Positions 34,719 to 43,022 are shown, numbered from the stretch's first letter. The stretch: DNA of 64,000 bases from Paractinoplanes polyasparticus (GCF_019710575.1 NZ_JAHWFK010000041.1:124001-188000); one strand, 5' to 3'. The notes: generated from the letters alone by a model not told the origin. Numbers and translations: made by a program.

Positions 34719-35465
34719 ATGATCCTGGACGAGCGATTCGAGTCGGAGCAGTTGGACCGCTCTGTCTGGGTGCCGTGGTATCTGCCCCATTGGAGCTCCC
34801 GCTCGCAATCGGCGGCGACCTACGAGGTGGGTGGCGGGGAGCTGCGGCTGAGCATCCCCGCCGACCAGCCGCTGTGGGCCGAGGGCGTGCACGAGACGCC
34901 GCTGCGGGTGTCGGGCATCCAGAGCGCGAACTACTCCGGCCCGGTCGGCAGCACCGTGGGTGGCCAGCCCTTCCTGACCGACCAGCCGGTGCGGGAGGAG
35001 CAGGGGGAGTTCTGGGGCTACACCCCGGTCTACGGCGACCTCGAGATCCGGATGCGCGGCACGATCACCCCGCGGTCGATGATCGCGTTCTGGCTCTCCG
35101 GCATCGAGACCGCCCCGGAGCTGTCCGGCGAGATCTGCGTCATGGAGGTCTTCGGCACTGATCCGCAGGCGATCGGGATGGGGCTGCACCGCTTCCGCGA
35201 TCCGCGTCTCACCGAGGACTGGGGGACGGTCACCCGGGCGATCGACGTTTCCGCTTTTCACACGTACGGGGTGCAGTGGCGCCCCGGCTCACTCGTGTTC
35301 ACGGTCGACGGCGAGGTGGTCAAGCGGGTCGGCCAGGCTCCCAACTATCCCGTACAGCTCGAGATCGCGGTGTTCGACTTCCCCGACCGGGCCCACCTCG
35401 TCGGCGGCGCCACGCCCGTGCCGGAGCTCGTCGTGTCGCACGTGAAGCATCGCCCGGCGGCGTGA
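34719..35465 (+). CDS. Glycoside hydrolase family 16-like protein with altered catalytic motif
   Basis: 248-residue jelly-roll protein. The GH16 layout is visible: DERFESEQLDRSVWVPWYLPHW at the start, GDLEIRMRGTITPRSMIAFWLSG before the catalytic strand, then SAFHTYGVQWRPGSLVFTVDGEVV. The catalytic signature E-I-D-x-x-E reads E138-I-C-V-M-E143: both glutamates are present but the central aspartate is cysteine. No signal peptide, so it would act in the cytoplasm or use another route. It may be a degenerate or neofunctionalised member. The ATG at 34719 lies five bases after the DUF5926 stop. Its own stop is one base from the arcA stop. Confidence 0.82.
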   Translation: MILDERFESEQLDRSVWVPWYLPHWSSRSQSAATYEVGGGELRLSIPADQPLWAEGVHETPLRVSGIQSANYSGPVGSTVGGQPFLTDQPVREEQGEFWGYTPVYGDLEIRMRGTITPRSMIAFWLSGIETAPELSGEICVMEVFGTDPQAIGMGLHRFRDPRLTEDWGTVTRAIDVSAFHTYGVQWRPGSLVFTVDGEVVKRVGQAPNYPVQLEIAVFDFPDRAHLVGGATPVPELVVSHVKHRPAA

Positions 35466-35472
35466 TTCACGC
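35460..35472. terminator. 13-bp palindrome joining the two convergent stop codons
   Basis: GCGTGA-T-TCACGC: the stop TGA (35463-35465) of the GH16-like gene and the stop of arcA (35467-35469) are the facing arms. Too short to be a strong terminator; it may be a coincidence of compact convergence. Confidence 0.3.
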
Positions 35473-36666
35473 GCCCCAGGGCGCTCGCTCGATCGGGCAA
35501 CTCATGCACCGCGGCCCGCCGCGGCCGCTGCCGAGCTCGCTGCCGCTGATCCGGACGACCTCGATGCCGGCCCGCTCGAGCTGCGCGTTGGTCTCGACGT
35601 TGCGCTCGTAGGCCACGCACAGCCGCGGCGCGATGGCCAGGGTGTTGTTGCCGTCGTCCCACTGCTCACGCTCGGCCGTGACCGGGTCGAGCCCGGTGTC
35701 GATGATCCGCAACCGGTCGATCCGCATCGCCTCGGCGGCGGCCTCGAGGAACGGCCGCGGCGCGGCGGCGCGGGGTTCACCGTCGGCGTCGGCCGTCACG
35801 GTGTACGCCTGCAGGGTGTCGGCGATGTTCGGGTACATCACCACCGCGTCGACGTCGACCATCGTGCACACGGTGTCGAGGTGCATGGTGGCGCGTTCCT
35901 GAGCGATCGGGACGGCCAGGATCGTGCGGGCCAGCCCGGCCGCGAACACCCGCCGGGCCAGCCGCTCGGCCCCGGCCGGGGTGGTGCGCTCGCCGACCCC
36001 GATCGCCAGCACCTCGGGCGCCAGCACGAGCACGTCCCCGCCCTCGAGCCGTTCCAGGGCGGGGTCGTAGAGCAGTTCCGAGCCGGCGAAACGCGGGTGG
36101 TGCCGGTAGATGGCCCGGGTCAGCGTCGTCTCGCGGCTGCGGGCGGGCATGGCCAGACTGGTGACCGCGACCCGGTCGCGTACCCACACCGAGGAATCCC
36201 GCGTGAACAGCAGGTTGGGCAGGGGATCGATCACGAAGTCGAGCCTGTCCATCATCTCGTAGACCAGGCCGCCCGGCCCGGGCTTGAGCTCCTCGTGGGC
36301 CAGACCGGCCATCAACACCTCGGCCAGGCGCTGGGGATCCTGGTCGGCCAGGTAGTGACGCACGCTCTCGCGCAGGGTGTCGCCGAGCCGGCGGTCGGCC
36401 AGCACCGTATCGGTGAGCTCGGTGCGGGCATCGGCCACCGCGAGCGTCTCGGCCAGCAGCTGACCCAGATAGAGCACTTCGACCCCGCGCTCGCGCAGGG
36501 CGGCCGCGAAGGCGTCGTGCTCCTCCTGGGCACGGCTCACCCACGGGATACCGTCGAAGAGCAGGCTGTCGTTGTTGCGGGGGGTCAGGCGGGCCAGCTC
36601 GGCGCCGGGGCGGTGCAGCAGCACCGTACGCAGCTGTCCGACTTCACTGTCGACGTAGTGCACCAC
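35467..36666 (-). CDS. arcA: Arginine deiminase
   Basis: Converts arginine to citrulline and ammonia. 399 aa with the guanidino-modifying enzyme fold: DSEVGQLRTVLLHRPGAEL, LFTRDSSVWV, LEGGDVLVL, ATMHLDTVCTMVD (catalytic His), and the C-terminal GGPRCMSCPIER with catalytic Cys at about 387. Start at GTG 36666, giving VVHYVDSEVG; a GTG at 36702 is possible. No arcB or arcC (ornithine transcarbamylase, carbamate kinase) is adjacent, so it is a stand-alone deiminase. Confidence 0.94.
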   Translation of the reverse strand: MVHYVDSEVGQLRTVLLHRPGAELARLTPRNNDSLLFDGIPWVSRAQEEHDAFAAALRERGVEVLYLGQLLAETLAVADARTELTDTVLADRRLGDTLRESVRHYLADQDPQRLAEVLMAGLAHEELKPGPGGLVYEMMDRLDFVIDPLPNLLFTRDSSVWVRDRVAVTSLAMPARSRETTLTRAIYRHHPRFAGSELLYDPALERLEGGDVLVLAPEVLAIGVGERTTPAGAERLARRVFAAGLARTILAVPIAQERATMHLDTVCTMVDVDAVVMYPNIADTLQAYTVTADADGEPRAAAPRPFLEAAAEAMRIDRLRIIDTGLDPVTAEREQWDDGNNTLAIAPRLCVAYERNVETNAQLERAGIEVVRISGSELGSGRGGPRCMSCPIERAPWGA

Positions 36667-36979
36667 GAGCCGACCGTAGCCCACCCGTCGATCTCGCGGC
36701 ACCCACCGGGCACTCCGCGCTATCGGCCGATGACGTTCTGCCTAGATCATGAGACATCTGTGCACGAGAGCGGTACGCGGACTAACTTTGTCCCTGGAAA
36801 CTGTCGAACAGGGGAACAGGCGTCGAGATGCACCATCCGCAAGAAGTACTGATGCGTGAATGTGGCATTCATCCCCTCTCATTCCACTTTCTCTCCACGA
36901 CCGTGTCTTGCTTCCGTAGGGGGTCGAGCACTTACGGTAGTGAAAAGAGAGCCCGAAGGACCTTTTGCCGGAGGTCGCA
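36667..36979. other. 313-base intergenic region of lower GC
   Basis: Between the divergent arcA and the NERD-like gene. Base composition is visibly less GC-rich than around it, as expected for promoters. It contains GAATG/CATTC short inverted repeats near 36857-36873. It also has a 40-codon open frame (36730-36852) ending IRKKY with mixed third positions and no ribosome site, which I do not call a gene. GGAGG at 36970-36974 serves the downstream gene. Confidence 0.5.
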
Positions 36980-37717
36980 GTGACTGTCTTCCCAGCCCGC
37001 CCTGCTCTACCCGCCGCTCCGAACACTCAGAGGATCGATCGTCGCCTGGGTAGCCCCGCCGCTCTCGAGGCGCCCGGTCGCACGACGACACCCGCCGAGT
37101 GGGCACGCCGCCGTCGCGCCGAGCGGGACGCCCGTCGTCTCGAGGCCGCCGGCGCTCGCGCGCTCACCCGCCTCGACCGTCTCGGACCCAACTGGCACAT
37201 CGTGGACTGGCCGCGCACCGACGCGCTGGGCTACTACGAACCCGACCCCGCCGACGATCGCGCCGGGTTCCTGGCGATCGGCCCGGGTGGCGTCTACGCG
37301 GTGACCGTCGCCGATCACGGCCGCGCCCGCGTGCTCATCGCCGGTGACGTGGTGCAGATCAACGGTAAGCGCCCGCAGTACGTCGCCGAGGCCCGTCGTG
37401 AGGCCCGCCGCGCGAGCAAGGCGCTCTCCGCCGCCGTCGGCCTGAGCGTGCCGGTGACGCCCGTGCTCACCTTCGTGGGCAACGGCGTGATCAGCGTGCA
37501 CGGCCTCCCCAAAGAGGTACTCGTCGCCACCGACAAGGAGCTTGACAGGCTGCTGATCGCGGGTGGCGCGCGCATCTCGCCGGCTACCGCGGGCAAGCTC
37601 TCAGCCGTGGCCAACAACCCGGCCACCTGGGCAAACGCGCCCTATCGGCCGGCCGGCGACTACCGTTGGCACGCTGACGGACAAACGGCCGCTGACAAGC
37701 GGACAGCACGCCGGTAA
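36980..37717 (+). CDS. NERD-like domain protein
   Basis: 245 aa. Basic, Arg/Ala-rich first 70 residues (WARRRRAERDARRLEAAGARAL) lead into a NERD-like core: NWHIVDWPRTDALGYYEPDPADDRAGFLAIGPGGVYAVTVADHG, the segment that in NERD proteins precedes the nuclease-like motif, then SVPVTPVLTFVG. Nuclease-related function is inferred from fold only; I cannot see a full catalytic set. GTG at 36980 with GGAGG five bases upstream. A large hairpin follows 18 bases after the stop. Confidence 0.75.
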   Translation: MTVFPARPALPAAPNTQRIDRRLGSPAALEAPGRTTTPAEWARRRRAERDARRLEAAGARALTRLDRLGPNWHIVDWPRTDALGYYEPDPADDRAGFLAIGPGGVYAVTVADHGRARVLIAGDVVQINGKRPQYVAEARREARRASKALSAAVGLSVPVTPVLTFVGNGVISVHGLPKEVLVATDKELDRLLIAGGARISPATAGKLSAVANNPATWANAPYRPAGDYRWHADGQTAADKRTARR

Positions 37718-37735
37718 CGTTCCTTCCGGTTGTAG

Positions 37736-37798
37736 TCGACGGCTTCACCGCCGCGGCACCGCTCGGGAGTCCGAGCGTCGCCGCGGCGCTGCCGTCGA
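37736..37798 (+). terminator. Large three-part RNA hairpin (terminator or structured leader)
   Basis: Nested stems: TCGACGGC/GCCGTCGA (37736-37743 with 37791-37798), CGCCGCGGC/GCCGCGGCG (37749-37757 with 37780-37788) and CGCTCGG/CCGAGCG (37760-37766 with 37771-37777), closed by a GAGT tetraloop. That is 24 base pairs in 63 bases, ending 11 bases before the AGGAGG of the next gene. It may terminate the NERD-like gene or regulate the PAS-like gene. Confidence 0.65.
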
Positions 37799-37821
37799 TC
37801 CGCAGGAGCGAGGAGGATCGG

Positions 37822-38283
37822 GTGGCTCACGTCGAACTCTCACTCTCGGGAGCGTTCGTGCCGCAGGCGCGCACTCCCTCCGAGGCCGAGTTCGTTCCGA
37901 GCCTCGACCGGTGGACGGCGACAGTGACCTCCGCCTCGGAACCCTGCCTCATCATCGACACGACGACCGCGATCGTCGCCGTTTCGGTCTCGTGCGGCGA
38001 TCTGCTGGGCCTGGGCAAGCCGCCCGAGGTGCTCGGCAAGCCACTCGGCTCGGTGCTCCACCTCATCGACTTCACGGCCGGCGCCGGCGAGCTCGAGGAA
38101 TCCGACGCCGACAAGATTCCGCCGTTGCTGGCGCTGCGCAGCGAGCGCCTGGCCCGCGGGTTGCTGCGGGTCGTGCCCGCGCCCGGCGAGACGCCGCTGA
38201 CCGTCGACGCGATCGCCACGCCGCTGTTCGACAACGAGCGGGTGGCCGGCTCGATGACGTTCTTCTCGGCGGTTCGCTACTGA
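37822..38283 (+). CDS. Small stand-alone PAS-like domain protein
   Basis: 153 aa. A PAS-like fold is suggested by SEPCLIIDTTTAIVAVSVSCGDLLGLGKPPEVLGKPLGSVLHLID and the C-terminal VDAIATPLFDNERVAGSMTFF. No output domain is attached, so it would act by protein-protein contact. The GTG at 37822 has AGGAGG six bases upstream. The preceding 104-base gap is dominated by a long hairpin. Confidence 0.75.
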   Translation: MAHVELSLSGAFVPQARTPSEAEFVPSLDRWTATVTSASEPCLIIDTTTAIVAVSVSCGDLLGLGKPPEVLGKPLGSVLHLIDFTAGAGELEESDADKIPPLLALRSERLARGLLRVVPAPGETPLTVDAIATPLFDNERVAGSMTFFSAVRY

Positions 38284-38367
38284 TTCCGCCCACTCGTTTC
38301 GGGCGCATGTCCGAGCTGTGGCGTTTGACGCACCCCGTGGGCATTGGGCAACCCTGATCTCGAACCG

Positions 38368-38373
38368 TAGTCT
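38368..38373 (+). promoter_or_regulatory. -10 element of a probable leaderless promoter (ACT-domain gene)
   Basis: TAGTCT ends six bases before the ATG at 38380. Confidence 0.5.
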
Positions 38374-38379
38374 GCCCTC

Positions 38380-38769
38380 ATGCTCGATCTAGACCTGTTG
38401 CCTGCGGAGTACGCGGTGAGCCGGCTGCCGGCCGGTTCTCCGATCCCGGCTTCGCTGAGCGCGGGTCCGGACGACAAGAGCGTGATCTCCCTCAGTTGGG
38501 ACGCCGACGAGCTCTCGATCATCTGCCCGGTCGAGCGGGTGCCCGCGGGTGCGGACGTCGACACCGCGTGGCGGTGCCTGCGCGTGGTCGGGCCGCTCGA
38601 CCTCGCGCTGACCGGCGTGCTGGCCTCGCTGATCGGGCCGCTGGCCGACGCCCGCGTCAACATCGTCACGTTCTCGACGTATTCGACCGACTACCTGCTC
38701 GTGCCGACCGTCCGACTCAGCGAGGCGATCGACACCCTGCGCGCCGCCGGACACCGGATAGCGTCCTGA
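38380..38769 (+). CDS. ACT-domain protein (CASTOR/ACT-like)
   Basis: 129 aa. The C-terminal half is an ACT-type ligand domain: LRVVGPLDLALTGVLASLIGPLADARVNIVTFSTYSTDYLLVP. The N-terminal half (YAVSRLPAGSPIP...DELSIICPVERVP) forms the second ACT-like unit found in bacterial CASTOR-type proteins. These bind amino acids or nucleotides; the ligand is unknown. ATG at 38380, probably leaderless. Confidence 0.83.
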   Translation: MLDLDLLPAEYAVSRLPAGSPIPASLSAGPDDKSVISLSWDADELSIICPVERVPAGADVDTAWRCLRVVGPLDLALTGVLASLIGPLADARVNIVTFSTYSTDYLLVPTVRLSEAIDTLRAAGHRIAS

Positions 38770-38797
38770 CCCTGGTCACATCGGGACCAGCGGGACA

Positions 38798-38803
38798 TAG
38801 CAT
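38798..38803 (+). promoter_or_regulatory. -10 element of a probable leaderless promoter (lipoprotein gene)
   Basis: TAGCAT ends six bases before the GTG at 38810. Confidence 0.5.
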
Positions 38804-38809
38804 GTCGGC

Positions 38810-39415
38810 GTGTCCCCCCGCACAACTGTCGTCCCCCTGGCGATCGCGGCCGCGGCTCTGCTGAGCGCGTGCGGTGAGCCACCGCGGCCGCTGCCCACCT
38901 CACCGCCGTACGAGTCGCCCAGCGCCGCACCGATCCCGCTGAACCCCTCCATCGCCCTGCCGCTGCCGACCGCGACCACCCAGCCGCTGCCGACCGGCAC
39001 CCTCACGTACCCGACCGTCCCGGCCTACCCCACTCAGGTCTATCCGACGCCCACGCCCACGCCCACGGTGACGACGACCGCACCCGAGACCACCCCGGCC
39101 ACACCGACCCCGTCGCACGCCGCCCGGTGCACCGCCCAGCCGACCCGGCCGCAGATCCTCGCGCTGATCACCGGCAAGCGCGGCATCCCCGACAAACCGC
39201 TGCGGGTCTACGAGGGGCCGTTCTGCTCGGGCGCCTGGTCGTTCACCACGGTCGAGGTCACCGGGGCCGACGCCGACGACCTGGAGCCGTTGATGGTGGT
39301 GGCCACCGGCGCCGGCACCACGCTGGCGCTGGTCGCGGCCGGCTCCGACGTGTGCATCGAACGGGTGCAGACCGCAGCCCCACCCGGCATCAGAGTGCTG
39401 GCCTGTGGCTTCTGA
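38810..39415 (+). CDS. Proline/threonine-rich lipoprotein of unknown function
   Basis: 201 aa. Lipoprotein signal: hydrophobic residues 6-19 and lipobox LLSAC (C21). Residues 24-100 are a Pro/Thr/Ser-rich linker with repeated PTPT units, a likely wall-spanning tether. The C-terminal domain (about 105-201) has three cysteines (ARCTAQPTRPQILALITG, PFCSGAWSFTTVEV, DVCIERV) plus the terminal LACGF. No known domain recognised. GTG start. Confidence 0.8.
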   Translation: MSPRTTVVPLAIAAAALLSACGEPPRPLPTSPPYESPSAAPIPLNPSIALPLPTATTQPLPTGTLTYPTVPAYPTQVYPTPTPTPTVTTTAPETTPATPTPSHAARCTAQPTRPQILALITGKRGIPDKPLRVYEGPFCSGAWSFTTVEVTGADADDLEPLMVVATGAGTTLALVAAGSDVCIERVQTAAPPGIRVLACGF

Positions 39416-39434
39416 GGCCGGCCGAGGACAGGCC

Positions 39435-39440
39435 TAGACT
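39435..39440 (+). promoter_or_regulatory. -10 element of a probable leaderless promoter (pheA)
   Basis: TAGACT ends seven bases before the ATG at 39448; no ribosome site is present. Confidence 0.6.
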
Positions 39441-39447
39441 GGCAGCC

Positions 39448-40395
39448 ATGCCGGGAACGCCGCCTACGCGCTTCGTCTACCTCGGTCCGGAGGGCACCTT
39501 CACCGAGGCTGCGCTGCGCACCATCCCCGCCGCCGAGCGCGGCCTGCGCACTCCGGCCCGCAGCGTGCCCGAGGCGCTCGAAGCTGTCCGCACGGGCGAG
39601 GCCGACGCGGCGCTGGTGCCGCTCGAGAACTCGGTCGGCGGCGCCGTCCCGGTCACGCTCGACGAACTGGCCACCGGCAGCCCCCTGATCATCACGCGCG
39701 AGGTCGTGCTGCCGGTCGAGTTCGTGCTGGCCGCGCGCACGCCCGCACCGCTCGCCGGCATCCGCTCGATCGCCGCCCACCCGCAGGCCTCGGCCCAGTG
39801 CCGCAACTGGCTGCTGGCCAACGTGCCCGACGCGGTGATCGTCGACGTGCTCTCCAACGCGACCGCGGCGATCAGCGCAGCCCGCGGCGAGCACGACGCG
39901 GCCCTCTGCGCGCCGATCGGGGTGTCCCGCAACGGGCTGACCGTGCTGGCCGACAAGGTGGCCGACCACGCCGACGCGGTGACCCGCTTCGCCCTGCTCA
40001 CCCGGCCCGGGCCGCCGGCCGAGCCCACGGGCGACGACGTCACCTCGCTCGCCCTCTCGATCCGGCGCGACCAGGTCGGGGCGCTGCTGTCCGTGCTCAC
40101 CGAACTGGCCGTGCGCGGCATCAACCTGTCCCGCATCGAGTCCCGGCCCACCGGGGAGCAGCTGGGCACGTACGTCTTCTTCCTCGACTGCACCGGCCAC
40201 GTGGCCGAACCACGCCTCGGCGAGGCCCTGCAGGGCCTACGCCGCATCTGCGCCGAGGTGCGCTTCCTGGGCAGCTACCCCCGCCACCGGCTCACGCCGG
40301 AGGCCCCGGTCGCATCCCCCCGGGGCCTCTCGAACAGCGACTTCGCCGACTCCGCGGCCTGGCTCGCCCAGATCCGGTCCGGCGACTTGGCCTGA
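39448..40395 (+). CDS. pheA: Prephenate dehydratase
   Basis: Converts prephenate to phenylpyruvate in phenylalanine synthesis. 315 aa: the PDT domain has YLGPEGTFTEAA, ADAALVPLENSVGGAVP and VSRNGLTVLADKVADHADAVTRFALL (T-R-F catalytic threonine). The C-terminal ACT domain has LLSVLTELAVRGINLSRIESRPT, the ESRP Phe-binding motif, followed by YVFFLDCTGH. It is a separate monofunctional enzyme, as usual in actinobacteria. ATG at 39448. A terminator with a T-tract follows. Confidence 0.95.
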   Translation: MPGTPPTRFVYLGPEGTFTEAALRTIPAAERGLRTPARSVPEALEAVRTGEADAALVPLENSVGGAVPVTLDELATGSPLIITREVVLPVEFVLAARTPAPLAGIRSIAAHPQASAQCRNWLLANVPDAVIVDVLSNATAAISAARGEHDAALCAPIGVSRNGLTVLADKVADHADAVTRFALLTRPGPPAEPTGDDVTSLALSIRRDQVGALLSVLTELAVRGINLSRIESRPTGEQLGTYVFFLDCTGHVAEPRLGEALQGLRRICAEVRFLGSYPRHRLTPEAPVASPRGLSNSDFADSAAWLAQIRSGDLA

Positions 40396-40441
40396 AGCGC
40401 CAAGCGCAACCAAAGTCGCGTTGCGCCCGTCGCGCAATGCC

Positions 40442-40481
40442 CGCTGAGCGGAGCGAGGCCGGCAAGCTCAGCGAACTTTTT
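40442..40481 (+). terminator. Intrinsic terminator after pheA
   Basis: Stem CGCTGAGC (40442-40449) and GCTCAGCG (40466-40473) followed by AACTTTTT. The T-run reaches the stop codon of the convergent AIM24 gene. A shorter upstream stem GCGCAAC/GTTGCGC lies at 40404-40426. Confidence 0.72.
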
Positions 40482-41214
40482 AGTTTCCGAAGATGTTGCC
40501 GAGGATGCCTTCCTGCTGCTGGCCACCGCCGCCGGCGCCGGCCAGGCCGCCCGGGGGCTCCTCGGAGGGCTGCACGACCACGAAGCCCTGACCGGCGAAG
40601 CTCATCGTGAACCGCTCGCCGGTCGTTCGGCCCAGCAGCGTGCCCAGGCCCAGCTGCTCGGCGCGGTGATAGCCGGTCTGCAGGCTGGCCGACCAGCAGA
40701 TCGCGGCCTGCGGGTCGACGTAGGTGGGCTGGTCGACGCTGAGGACCACGGGCGTGCCCTTGGTGGTGACAGCGATCCGGCCGTGACCGGTGAAGACGCA
40801 GTTGAACAGGCCGGCGTTGGACATCATGCCGGCGCCCTGCACCATCTTGATGTCGTAGTTGAGCGACGAGTCGAAGGCGAGCACGTTCGAGCCGTTGATC
40901 GAGAGCGCGTCGCCCGGCTCGAGGTCGATGAGGTGGATGTCGGCCGCGTTCTCGGCCAGGAAGACGTCGCCGTGACCGCGTACGCGCATGAGCGGAACGC
41001 CCTCACCGGTGAGCTTCTGCTTGAGGAACTTGCCGATGCCGCCCGAGCCGAGCGCCTCGAACTGCACCTGCCCCTGGTAGGCGACCATCGAACCGACGCG
41101 GGCCATGAACTCGCCGTTCAGTTCGGCCTTGAGCAGCTTGGAGTTCTGGAGCCGGAGGCCGGGCTGGGCCGACTCCTTCTCGAGGTTGTCGGCGGAGAAA
41201 AGCTCGCTGCGCAT
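40480..41214 (-). CDS. AIM24 family protein
   Basis: 244-residue beta-rich protein related to the AIM24 (formerly DUF124) family. Recognisable segments: LKAELNGEFMARVGSMVAYQGQVQFE, LMRVRGHGDVFLAENAADIHLIDLEPGD, LSINGSNVLAFDSSLNYDIKMV, GRIAVTTKGTPVVLSVD, and VDPQAAICWSASLQT. The Gly/Gln-rich C-terminus ends GNIFGN. Function in bacteria unknown. The ATG at 41214 has AGGAGG upstream; a longer frame to 41241 lacks a ribosome site. Confidence 0.9.
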   Translation of the reverse strand: MRSELFSADNLEKESAQPGLRLQNSKLLKAELNGEFMARVGSMVAYQGQVQFEALGSGGIGKFLKQKLTGEGVPLMRVRGHGDVFLAENAADIHLIDLEPGDALSINGSNVLAFDSSLNYDIKMVQGAGMMSNAGLFNCVFTGHGRIAVTTKGTPVVLSVDQPTYVDPQAAICWSASLQTGYHRAEQLGLGTLLGRTTGERFTMSFAGQGFVVVQPSEEPPGGLAGAGGGGQQQEGILGNIFGN

Positions 41215-41279
41215 GCACGCCTCCTGCTGGATGTTGTGCACCTAGAGTAGGAGGCTGACACAAGCCTTGTACTGCGGTT

Positions 41280-41639
41280 TCAGCCCCATCCCAGCTCGTG
41301 CAAGCGGTGGTCGTCGATGCCGAAATGGTGGGCGATCTCGTGGACCACGGTGATCGCGACCTCGTCGATGACGTCGGTCTCGGTGTCACACACGCGCAGC
41401 GTGGGATTGCGGTAGATGGTGATGCGGTCGGGCAGCACGCCGGCATAGTCCCAGCCGCGCTCGGTGAGCGCCGTGCCCTCGTACAGGCCTAGCAGATCCT
41501 CGCCGTCCGGCGGCTCGTCCTCGACGACGATCACCACGTTGTCCATGACCTTCAGGAGTTCGGCGGGCACCTCGTCGAGGGCCTCACCGACCAGTTCCTC
41601 GAAGCGTTCCCGACTCATCTCGACCGGCACAGATGCCAT
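41280..41639 (-). CDS. Zincin-like metallopeptidase family protein (PF06262)
   Basis: 119 aa with a minimal zincin site VVHEIAHHFGIDD (HExxH-x3-x-D type). The preceding ITIYRNPTLRVCDTETDVIDEVA is typical of this short actinobacterial family. Possibly an acyl-protein or toxin-like peptidase; no substrate is known. ATG at 41639; a second ATG at 41618 with GGTCGAG upstream is possible. Lies 65 bases downstream of nothing on its own strand, so probably monocistronic. Confidence 0.88.
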   Translation of the reverse strand: MASVPVEMSRERFEELVGEALDEVPAELLKVMDNVVIVVEDEPPDGEDLLGLYEGTALTERGWDYAGVLPDRITIYRNPTLRVCDTETDVIDEVAITVVHEIAHHFGIDDHRLHELGWG

Positions 41640-41687
41640 TGTGCCCCGGGCGCTCGAGGAGCGGCCGGGGCACGTGGTGATTGTGGA

Positions 41688-42116
41688 TCAGGCGAGCTTG
41701 GCGCTGAGGGTGATCTCGGCGCCCGGCGAGAGCAGCCGGGAGATCGGGCAGTTCGCCTTGGCGTCCTCGGCGATCTTCTGGAACGTGCCCTCGTCGACAC
41801 CGGGGACGTCGCCCTGGGTCTCGAGGTCGATGCGGGTGACGCTGAAGCCGGCGTCGGTCTTGTCCATGTGGACCTTGGCAACGGTGTCGACCGAGGTGGG
41901 CGTGAAGCCGGCGTCGGACAGCGCCTTCGAGAAGGCCATCGAGAAGCAGCCGGCGTGCGCGGCGCCGATCAGCTCCTCCGGGTTCGTCCCCTCGCCCTCT
42001 TCGAAGCGGGACTTGAACGAGTAGTTCCCCTGGATGCCGCCCTTGCCGGTCTTGATGGTGCCGGAACCCTCGGTGAGGTTCCCCTGCCAGCGAGCGGTTG
42101 CGGTGCGAATAGGCAT
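41688..42116 (-). CDS. OsmC-family peroxiredoxin
   Basis: Thiol-dependent hydroperoxide reductase of 142 aa. The two redox cysteines are in HAGCFSMAFS and ANCPISRLL. The N-terminal RTATARWQGNLTEGSG and the NPEELIGAAHAGC motif are typical OsmC rather than OhrA. ATG at 42116. Divergent from the membrane protein gene at 42174, 57 bases apart. Confidence 0.94.
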   Translation of the reverse strand: MPIRTATARWQGNLTEGSGTIKTGKGGIQGNYSFKSRFEEGEGTNPEELIGAAHAGCFSMAFSKALSDAGFTPTSVDTVAKVHMDKTDAGFSVTRIDLETQGDVPGVDEGTFQKIAEDAKANCPISRLLSPGAEITLSAKLA

Positions 42117-42173
42117 GACCAGAACGCTAGTCCATGCGACGACTGCTGGCCGGGCGACCTGGCACAGGGCACC

Positions 42174-42968
42174 ATGGTTACCATGCCCGCGCCGCAGCAG
42201 CAGCCGACGCCGCTCGAGATCGACGTGACCCCGCCCGAGGCGGTGGTCGAGTTCGGCTCGTCCCCCGAGCCCCGCCGGTCCCGCTGGAACACCAGCGGCC
42301 TCGCCCGCGACCTGATGGCCGACCGGCGCACAGTGCCGCTGACGGCGGCGCTGGCCGCCCTGGCCGCGCTCGTCTCGGTGCTCTCGGAATGGCAGGTCAC
42401 CACGCTCGACCCGAGCACCCTGGGCGTCGACGCGGGTGAGCGGGTGCTGCCCACCGGCATCGACGACCTGGGCGCCCTCGGCATCGGCTATGTGCTGGGC
42501 CTGTTCCTGGTGGTGCCGGCCGTGGTGCTCACCCTGTTCGGGCCGCCCGGCGGCCGCCGCTACGCCCGGCTCGCCGGCCTCAGCGTGGCGGGCACGCAGC
42601 TGGGCCTGCTCATCGCCGTCGCCTCCGCGGTCAGCTCCGTGAGCTACGCCATCGACCCGGTCTATCGCATAGCCCTCGAGGAAGGCGAGGCCACCCTGGT
42701 GTACGGCCGGGGGCTGTGGTGCGCCTTCGCCGGCATCCTGCTGGTTCTGGCCGCGCTCTACCTGGCCGGACGCCACCTTCCGGCCGGAGCCGGCGCCGGC
42801 TCCGATTCGCCGGCGCCGATCGGCGAGGCCGAGCCGGATGCTGTGTGGTCGTGGCGGCGCCCGGTGGCCGACGGGACCGACCGCCCCGGCGACGAACCGC
42901 TCGACCTCACCGTCGCACCCTCGCAGCCGTTCACGTCGCTGAGCGACGACCGCGACCGGCCGAGCTGA
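42174..42968 (+). CDS. Four-helix membrane protein of unknown function
   Basis: 264 aa: cytoplasmic Pro/Glu-rich N-terminus (about 1-45), four hydrophobic segments (about 50-68, 101-124, 137-155, 180-202), and a hydrophilic acidic C-terminal tail (about 205-264). No known domain recognised. The ATG at 42174 begins MVTMPAPQ; a second ATG three codons later is possible. Only 68 bases before serS, which has its own promoter-like box. Confidence 0.75.
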   Translation: MVTMPAPQQQPTPLEIDVTPPEAVVEFGSSPEPRRSRWNTSGLARDLMADRRTVPLTAALAALAALVSVLSEWQVTTLDPSTLGVDAGERVLPTGIDDLGALGIGYVLGLFLVVPAVVLTLFGPPGGRRYARLAGLSVAGTQLGLLIAVASAVSSVSYAIDPVYRIALEEGEATLVYGRGLWCAFAGILLVLAALYLAGRHLPAGAGAGSDSPAPIGEAEPDAVWSWRRPVADGTDRPGDEPLDLTVAPSQPFTSLSDDRDRPS

Positions 42969-43022
42969 CGGGCAAACCGACACGGGGGGGATATCCGTGT
43001 GCTGAGCGGGCCTGGTCGCCGG

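Noticed and set aside
39045..39110. Short direct repeats (CCCACG, ACGACC)
   Set aside because: Encode the PTPT-type linker of the lipoprotein.
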